Of a stretch of DNA of 64,000 nt, positions 57,096 through 64,000 are shown one piece after another. The stretch is from Halichondria panicea. Lineage: Eukaryota > Porifera > Demospongiae > Suberitida > Halichondriidae. Each line of letters begins with the position of its first letter. Positions within the stretch are counted from its first letter, which is position 1. The notes below the pieces were generated by a model, which was not told the DNA's origin, ran no database searches, and worked only from the letters and a program-made list of their open reading frames with translations. The translations under genes were made by a program, and so were the position numbers. The stretch spans positions 2,080,001 through 2,144,000 of the forward strand of contig NC_087389.1 in assembly GCF_963675165.1 (NCBI RefSeq), given 5' to 3'.

Positions 57096-59170
57096 TCATT
57101 AATTAATGAACATGTAGACTGTACAAGCGTTCATAGAAAAACTATATAGCTATATAGTAGCGTGAGTATTACTCTTTGAGCGAAACAACATGGCCTAAGG
57201 CCTTTTAGTACTGCGATACTTGTTGAACTTTGCATTCCATGCATGTGCTGTACATAGTTTTATTGTTTTTGTGAGTGATGTATAATAATTCATATGAATA
57301 GTTGGAGGACATTGAGCTGGAGATAATATCATGCAGTGATTAGCTGACTGCCCTTGAAGCCTGGCTTGACTGACCATTATTGTTCGATTGAAGTTTCAGT
57401 TGTATTATGATTTTTATCCTTCATGCAAGGTGTATATACACCCTGCGCATGGTTGGAGTATACCAGTACTTTTCAATGGTTTTGAGTTGAGTTTGTAGAA
57501 AGTAATCCCAGAAGAGTCTGATTGTGGCTACGATCTGGAAGGATAATTATAATTGCAACAGTAATTATGTGCATTTCCTGCAGATGAATAATATATAGAT
57601 CTAATGGCTGTGGTTAACCTAGCCGAGGAAGTTACAACTCGCATATCCTATACATGTTGGTGTGGTCTATCTATATTTGACTACACAGTTTGCATGCACT
57701 GCATATTATTTGGTAGAGTTACATAAGCTAGGCATGTATGGTTATAGCAATTATTATCGACAGAGACATCCCAAATGTCATCACTAGATGTGCGGTTGGT
57801 GTGAACACATAGTCAGTAATAATTGACCAAGGGAACCTACTCCTTAATTTACAGTGTACGAGACAAACGAAGAGTCCAGAGGTCGATATGCTTCACTTAA
57901 CTTACTATTTTTCAGTCAAAGAAATGCATAGATTCATATGTAGTCAGGTACTGACAAATATTCAAACATTTTTTTCAATTATCAGGACATGACATTATTA
58001 ATAACCTGTACGTGCTGATCGTGTAATTTCAAGGATCAAATTTTACCTATAACCTCTGATGTATATACATGTATTATATAGCACCAAGATAAACATAAGA
58101 TATATATGGACCGATCAGATTAATTGCAGGACTGCACTGCACGCATCAATGCACTCTAGTTTGCACTCTATAGTTTCTTATAAAAGCGATGCAAGCTAAT
58201 AGTGGTAGGTGGTGCTTTAGGCTATAATTTATCATCCAGGTATATTGACCACATCTGGGTGATATTCATATTACCTTTCTAGGCATGTACGTATGTACTG
58301 TATTTACAACGGTGTAGTACAATCCTTTGATGTCTGACCACATGTGCTTGTTGTGTTGAGGCTATCCATGGTACAAACACAGCGCCATCCAGGTCAGCAG
58401 ACTTAGAATACACAGAACGACAGACAGATTGACCAACTATATACTTTTACCTTGTGGCGTGCCTCGGGTTAATAAATAACGAGGATAACACGAAGATACC
58501 TGTATATATATAGGTACCATTGCATGCATGGACACCTGCATGTAGATACTGTGGGATATACCGGTAGATATCATACACCTGAGTTCTTGATAGCAATAGT
58601 ATACCGCATATTTCGAAGGTATATATGAACATTTGCATTTTTCGCTCATTAAGCATGTACAGCGAAATTTATACCCACAAATATTGATGTAGTAGGTGTG
58701 GTCAATATAACTATAGTCCACGAAAATTAAATCCGCAAAATCATATAATTTTCGTGCCGTCTTGTATGATATGCAGCGATCTATATTATTATATCAAAGA
58801 CAAAGTGACTACTCCTACAGCATGTAAGTGACCATGCAAAACGCTCTACTGTTACAATACCGTAAATAATACAATATTTGGGTCATCTGTTTGAGGTAGC
58901 TGGTATTAACTGCTCCTGTATCGGCTCTCACTTCCTGACAGTGCATGCCATCATGCAGGTCATATCACGCAATGCTGGCTTATATGGTGTGCGACAGTTT
59001 TGTACTGTATATAGAATGGAGAGTGATTTCGTAACACTCACTCTTGACGTGTCCACTTGACAATAGTGTCTGTTAAACTGCTTAACATTAGATAGGACTG
59101 TGAAACTGTAAGTGGAGAGATTCAGTTTATTGCTAAGTATTAGTACTGCATTTCTGCTGCTGTGCATGCT
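57096..59170. other. Intergenic region, repeats only
   Basis: No gene is supported. It contains a dispersed-repeat copy at 58335-58470 and, at about 58602-58762, a weak TACCGCATATTTCG-type MITE remnant. AT-rich elsewhere. Confidence 0.5.
58335..58470 (+). repeat. Dispersed repeat copy
   Basis: Matches 54755-55005 over GTTGAGGCTATCCATGGTACAAACA, CAGACAGATTGACCAACTAT and TGTGGCGTGCC. Confidence 0.65.
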
Positions 59171-60853
59171 ATGTTTCAAGAAGAGCTGGATCACATCAAG
59201 GTTGCCATTGCTGATGATGGGATGAAGAGACACACACTCCAAAACCTCGACTGCTTTGTGCTGGACAATTCCATAAGAGAGAGCACTGTAGGCCAATTGC
59301 GCGGTCATACCATCGATAACAAATGGAAAATCTACAATGAAGTGAAGAAATGCGGCTTTAAGAACATCATAGTCGCGGCTTTCTCGCATATGACACGAGT
59401 TGATGACACTTTTATCAAAGAGCTGATGGAAAAAGGTGAAGATCCGAGCACACTCTATGCATTCTCTGAAGTCACAGCAGGCATTTCGAAAGGAGTGATC
59501 GACAGAGAAACCATTCCAGTTGGTCTGGCTAAGATGAAAGAACATGGACTGACAAACCCAATCATCGAATTCGATCTTGTCGACAAATCTGTGGATTGGG
59601 AGTCCTGTTCAGTGCAAGACATATGCGAGCTGGTTATGAAATGGATCGAATGGTCTCGTACTAACCTTTCAAAAGATTCCAAAACGTTCGTCAACTTCAG
59701 GGATTTCCCGATGGCAATGACTCAAGTGCCAGAACGTGTACTCGCTGCAGTTGACTACTTTGCATCCCTGCCACAGGAGAAACGATTGCTGGGTATCATT
59801 TTCGAGGAACCTACTGGAAACTACTTCCCAGAAGAAGTTGGGGCATGGACAAAAGCTCTACGAAAACTGATGAATGCCAGGAAGTGGAATAACGGACTTT
59901 TGCTGGTTCACGTGCACAAGAAGTGGGGGCTGGCTGAGGCTGTACAACTCGAGTGTTTATGCAGTGGAGCTGATGGTATTTGGGCTAGTCTAGCTGAAGA
60001 GGGAGCAGCCATGGGCCATGCTTGCTCATCCATCACCCTGATGAATCTAATTCGAATGGGGAACAAGAAAGTACTTGAGCTATATAACTGCACCCATCTG
60101 CGAAAAGCTGCAATAGCTGTTACTAATATCACTACCGGTGATGACCCTCACTCCAAGCAGGTGGTGTACGGGGAGAGAGCTTTAGATATTAGCTTTGATT
60201 TTGGTGGTATCGCTGGGGGCCGTGTGGGAAAAGGTGAATTCGATATTGCAGAATTCTTTGGTGAGAAGCCACCGGTTAGGATCAGCACACTTGCTTCAAC
60301 TGCCATGATTATCACTCGGCTCAAAGATCTATTTGGAAGCAATCAACAATTCAACCAGCAGATAGCTGAAAAGATGAAAGAAACAATGCTGGACGATCTC
60401 CGCAGCAACAGGAAGGAAGAATACATGAGTGAAGCAGGCCTGGCTGTCTTGTTTGATCGATCTGGAGGGAAGCTAACGAAAAAGATGGGAGATGTAATTG
60501 CTGACATGGAAGCAGGAACAGATCTCGAGAAACGCCTGGTTGCGGAAGTTAAAGAGAGGTGGGACACATGGGACCTTCAAGACAAGGTACAGGGGGATGA
60601 TGCCCTGCAATTTGACTCGTTCTACAATGGTTTCATGGCACCCTACTTTGGTTGTTTCAAATGCGACGATACTAAGGCAGGACTAAAGGCAATAGACATG
60701 GATAATGATGGCTTTGTCGATTGGAAGGAATTCCTTACCTATCTGAAGTGGGCTATTCATGAATATGACGTCAAGACTGCTGATGAGCTTTTGTCGATCA
60801 CATTTCGTAAAGGACTAATTCCTGCTATGCGTGACGAACTACGTCAGTCTTAA
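59171..60853 (+). CDS. HMGL-like (DRE-TIM metallolyase fold) protein with C-terminal EF-hand, intronless
   Basis: A single 561-codon exon. I take ATG at 59171 (MFQEELDHIKVAIADDG); an upstream in-frame GTG at 59162 is not a normal start here. Residues about 25-300 look like the pyruvate-carboxyltransferase/HMG-CoA lyase TIM barrel. FVLDNSIRESTVGQLRG fits the D-x-T-x-R-E/D active-site strand, and at about 246 the HVHKKWGLAEAVQLECLCSG string fits the H-x-H metal motif followed by GADGIWAS. The later G-x-GN element reads AAMGHACSS, so the usual Asn is not evident. Residues 508-519 (DMDNDGFVDWKE) form a canonical EF-hand loop, and the sequence between (LTKKMGDVIADMEAG) is helical. The predicted reaction is C-C lyase or acyl transfer, perhaps calcium-gated, but the substrate cannot be told. 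No targeting peptide is evident. The gene stands alone, with no neighbours in its pathway. Confidence 0.8.
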   Translation: MFQEELDHIKVAIADDGMKRHTLQNLDCFVLDNSIRESTVGQLRGHTIDNKWKIYNEVKKCGFKNIIVAAFSHMTRVDDTFIKELMEKGEDPSTLYAFSEVTAGISKGVIDRETIPVGLAKMKEHGLTNPIIEFDLVDKSVDWESCSVQDICELVMKWIEWSRTNLSKDSKTFVNFRDFPMAMTQVPERVLAAVDYFASLPQEKRLLGIIFEEPTGNYFPEEVGAWTKALRKLMNARKWNNGLLLVHVHKKWGLAEAVQLECLCSGADGIWASLAEEGAAMGHACSSITLMNLIRMGNKKVLELYNCTHLRKAAIAVTNITTGDDPHSKQVVYGERALDISFDFGGIAGGRVGKGEFDIAEFFGEKPPVRISTLASTAMIITRLKDLFGSNQQFNQQIAEKMKETMLDDLRSNRKEEYMSEAGLAVLFDRSGGKLTKKMGDVIADMEAGTDLEKRLVAEVKERWDTWDLQDKVQGDDALQFDSFYNGFMAPYFGCFKCDDTKAGLKAIDMDNDGFVDWKEFLTYLKWAIHEYDVKTADELLSITFRKGLIPAMRDELRQS

Positions 60854-61382
60854 AAAGATTGCTCTTTAACACGTAGTTTGTAATTATTATGTGAACATAA
60901 AGTTGCACAACTTAGTAGTGTGTACGTAGCTATACACAACTTGTTCCTAAAATTTCAATACTGAACTAGCCAGACAGTCTATGTACGGGTGTGTAACCAT
61001 TAATTTTTTATCAAGCTGACTACTGTATAGCGGGCAGCAATTTTGTGGTTAAATCTTTGAGCACGAATACTTTACCCACGAATGAAGCAATCATCAACCA
61101 CTTTTACCTGCAGTGCACGCAGCCAACAAATTATATATCCCATGCTCAACCATGCACGAATGTTTTGAACTGCGGAAAATACCCTACCACACAGTCGGTC
61201 ATCGAGCAATTTCCGAGCAATTACATGTAGCCTATTCGACCGACCATTTAACTATTTGCTCAGTCATAGTGTCCTAGCATGCAATTATTGAAGGTCAAAC
61301 GTTATAGTTATGATGCGTGCGCACTAAAATAATAATCTCATATCAGCCATGTGTATTTGTTCATTGCACAAGAGCAGGTCTA

Positions 61383-61598
61383 TACCGTAATAGCGCGAAA
61401 TTTTCGCTGTTTTGGTGGGTTAGCAACCACACGAAAACTTTGTCCACGAAAATTGTTCTTTTATAATTACTATAACGTACAAAGATTAAACAAAGGTACA
61501 AAGGTAAGCAGTCAACCCACGAAATTTATTCAATGAAATGCTTTTAGAGGCCATTCCACGAAATTTACGTGCCTCGAAAATTTCGCGCTAGCTATGTA
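61383..61598. repeat. MITE of the TACCGTATA family
   Basis: TACCGTAATAGCGCGAAATTT and CTCGAAAATTTCGCGCTAGCTATGTA are inverted ends; close to the copy at 31471 in its GCGCGAAATTTTCG variant. Confidence 0.75.
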
Positions 61599-61738
61599 GC
61601 ATAGAGTCACAAGACGACTATAGGTAAGCTTCTATTTTATATGCTATACCTTCTGTGAATCATCTTTTTATTGAGATTACTAAGGATATAGCATGGATAA
61701 TTTAGTGTCCGATCACCTGATGACAGAAAAAAGTGTAT

Positions 61739-61904
61739 TACTGTACAGCGGGTTATTTTCGTATGGTGGACATTTTTGTACATTTTGTATTGAATAATTA
61801 TTCTACTGCTAAACGTCACTATCCTGAGCTGTACGAATATTTAAAATACAAATGTACGAAAATTTGCACCCAACGAAAATTACCCACTATATATATATAC
61901 GGTA
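61739..61904. repeat. MITE of the TACCGTATA family
   Basis: TACTGTACAGCGGGTTATTT and AACGAAAATTACCCACTATATATATATACGGTA are inverted ends; 166 bp. The right end has gained extra TA units. Confidence 0.7.
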
Positions 61905-63909
61905 TGCTAGGACAACTTGTCAGGACAATTAAGATGTGTTATTTATACCTCTGCACTATACGGTATAAAGCCAAAAATTATGATATACCCAGACAGTTTA
62001 CAATAATTATACACATCATGCTATATAGGCCCATCACCTCATGAGTGCACTGACAGGAGGGGGTGATGAAGACAGCCACTCCATTTAATTGTCAGCAACC
62101 AGAGCTGTAGAGATCGATCAGTCACACCACCTGAATAAAATATAAACGTACTTATTATGCACTGATAATAACAAAAACACGTACATAGTGTTTTTATGAC
62201 TGCAAGCTTCTTTATTAAAATGATTATATGCAGTGGTTAGCAAAACTCATCGAGCATTGATAAACACGTGTAATTGCCAGTATAGTATTTCGATTAGTTT
62301 GCAGCTGGTTAGTGCATGTATCCTGACTGCCTGTGAGCGTAATCGGGGAGCATGCAGACGAGTCCCACGACGACAGGGGAGCAGACCAGGTGAGGAAGAA
62401 AGTGGCATGGACAACAGTGGGATCATCTTTGTCCAAACACAGACCTAGAACGTTCCTCCAGCAGGGGGGAACCTGGGGGGAAGGAGTCGCTGCGCTTTTA
62501 ATATGCATGTCATTAATTTTGAAAAATACTTGAGGAAAATAGTATCATAGTAGTAAAGCAACAGGCTCGATGCTGTCTGCTAACAGTGCTACCAAAGCCT
62601 ATCTATAGCAACACTTGGAAGATGCATTACTGTGTCACCTAACCTACTCAAGTCATGCATACAGGTGAGCAAACGTGGTGGCTGTACTACCATAATTATA
62701 GCACTATACTTTTGAGAAGCAACATTTCCCGGATTTGACAGAACCTTGAAGTCATGCTGCTCTAAAATCAATGGTATTGTAAACACTCCTATACTGTATA
62801 TATCTATATGGGTATAATTTTATACGTGTGGTAAATTAAACCTCTATCCTCGAAACGTTATTTGGAGCAACCTGCGAAATATTTGTTTCTCGAAAATAAA
62901 GCGCTGTACGCTATGTACACATTGGGGAGCACATTCACCTAGCTCTTTCTGGGTACAAACACAAGTAGAGAGATTGCAGCTGTATACAGTTATTGATGTT
63001 GCACAGTTCTACTGCTTGTCTTCTGCGGATGGTCCCAGAGTACCTATATAAAAATTGAAAAATACAACAAGCATCCTAAACACGTCACGACAATACACAC
63101 ATCAACACTATAGGTATTAAGTCACATGATTGACTTCATAGTACTAGAAACTAATTATACGAGCGGTTAATCACTTTTGTAATGTGCAATTAATTATTTG
63201 AGGCCTGTACAATCTCGTTGAAGTCCCGGCGTTTAATCGAGGAAACAAGTTAATTACACAAATAAATATCGCGTTAACGTTTTTGGAGCCTTTTAATTGA
63301 CCAAAACGCATAATTTTATGTTCGCATATATTTCTAGCACTATACGGTATGGCTCTCCCCCTGGATTTGTTTGGTGTGCTTTCCCAGGCTAATCATAACA
63401 ATGATTACATTGTGAAAGCTTTAGTTTGTACAATCGTCATACTGACCCGTATACCGGGCTTCACACGTAAGACCCTTTCGATTACAGCTCTTTCGATTAC
63501 GACTTGCTAGTTATTGCATATAAGTCGCAAATGAAAGACTCGCAAGGAGAGAGAATGCAAAACGCAATCAGGCTTGTATAGTGTCCTTTGCAATTGATAA
63601 ACTATGCATTCAAAACCAGATACACAATGTATAATTATATGGCGACATTATTGTGCACCAAATTGTTTGGGACTAAACTTTTTTATTGCCGCATAATATT
63701 ATACATTTAATTGTACTGCCTGGCACACCTAAACCATACCTTGCATGTAGGCTTGACGCGTTATAATAATAGTCATTACAACGCACTGTAATTATTGACA
63801 CTGCTGAATCTGTCTTAAGTACAAATAAGTCATAGAGATCTACTATAAATAATACAAATGATATAATGCATGAGACTTGCATCAAACAATATAATGTAAG
63901 AGCATCCAT

Positions 63910-64000
63910 TCAGTCAGTTTGGATGTCCATTTTGTCTATCTCTTCACTATCATCCAAATCTTCAGCACACTCCAGCAGATCAGTCACCATGGCAACTGCA
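63910..64000 (-). CDS. C-terminal fragment of an unknown gene, continues past the window
   Basis: On the minus strand an open frame enters at 64000 and reads VTDLLECAEDLDDSEEIDKM then DIQTD and stop TGA (63910-63912). The acidic tail looks coding in composition, and the frame is the only one open across the edge that ends in a plausible tail. Too little is visible to name the protein, and it may not be coding. Confidence 0.4.
   Translation of the reverse strand, partial: AVAMVTDLLECAEDLDDSEEIDKMDIQTD

Larger units (their letters stand above)
60854..63909. other. Repeat-rich 3 kb without a supported gene
   Basis: MITE copies lie at 61383-61598 and 61739-61904, with degenerate ones near 61023-61190, 62800-62915 and 63330-63350. 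At 62330-62500 the base composition is GC-richer and a 94-codon minus-strand frame is open, but I found no conserved motif. A possible tiny terminal exon on the minus strand (about 63010-63046, GTLGPSAEDKQ and stop, after a good acceptor) cannot be attached to anything seen. Confidence 0.45.

Noticed and set aside
58928-59545. 205-codon minus-strand frame opposite the HMGL-EF gene
   Set aside because: It is antisense to strongly conserved coding sequence and lacks any family signal.
62224-62508. Open minus-strand frame of 94 codons in a GC-richer patch
   Set aside because: Several frames are open on both strands and no conserved motif or splice context supports any of them.
63010-63046. Possible last exon on the minus strand (GTLGPSAEDKQ, stop)
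   Set aside because: A good acceptor precedes it, but no upstream exon in this window can be linked to it.
1-64000. CRISPR arrays, operons or other prokaryotic features
   Set aside because: Genes have GT-AG introns and animal-type families; no regularly spaced identical repeats were seen.

Overview
The window looks like nuclear DNA of a compact, AT-rich, early-branching animal genome, most likely a demosponge of the Amphimedon type (inferred from gene content, very short GT-AG introns of about 50-150 bp, tight gene spacing and many MITEs; there is no marker that proves the species). Genes were rebuilt exon by exon from splice sites, reading phase and conserved motifs, so exon edges are good to a few bases where given.

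Layout. 0.5-3.6 kb: convergent TIPRL (5' part outside the window) and AKTIP/FTS. 5.9-8.3 kb: an intronless secretin-like GPCR with a short cysteine-rich N-terminal domain, divergent from a disordered and coiled-coil gene with an ERICH3-like N-terminal motif (8.6-12.5 kb). 12.9-15.2 kb: intronless TTC7. 15.5-18.9 kb: a secreted astacin metalloprotease joined to a ricin-type beta-trefoil segment. 19.3-24.8 kb: two tandem paralogues of an unrecognised multipass membrane protein with the same exon phases. 25.1-28.0 kb: a basic, serine-rich disordered protein. 28.6-32.9 kb: a protein kinase with HSD and DFD in place of HRD and DFG. 33.3-35.6 kb: an intact intronless laccase. 39.2-41.5 kb: truncated pieces of SEC13 and of the laccase. 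43.4-49.1 kb: full SEC13, sharing a 0.3 kb promoter region with RRP9 (49.4-53.9 kb). 55.7-57.1 kb: a protein with three CxxC zinc modules, the last like ZAR1/3CxxC. 59.2-60.9 kb: an intronless HMGL-like (DRE-TIM) domain protein with a C-terminal EF-hand. 63.9-64.0 kb: the acidic C-terminus of a further minus-strand gene.

Between and inside genes the window is full of small inverted-repeat elements. One family with ends like TACCGTATAGCGGGTAATTT is present at least ten times; others include a nested pair in a SEC13 intron, a near-perfect foldback at 42 kb, and a 0.8 kb element in a SEC13 intron carrying a broken RecQ-like helicase fragment. The laccase/SEC13 region is best explained by one tandem duplication whose breakpoints fell inside both genes, leaving one whole and one cut copy of each.

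Housekeeping roles dominate: TIPRL (PP2A-type phosphatase control), AKTIP (dynein adaptor complex), TTC7 (PI4KIIIa complex), SEC13 (COPII and nuclear pore) and RRP9 (U3 snoRNP). They are mixed with secreted or surface proteins (GPCR, astacin, laccase) and four genes without a recognised family. The most unusual items are the HMGL-EF-hand protein, the variant kinase, the paired membrane proteins and the duplication with truncated gene copies.
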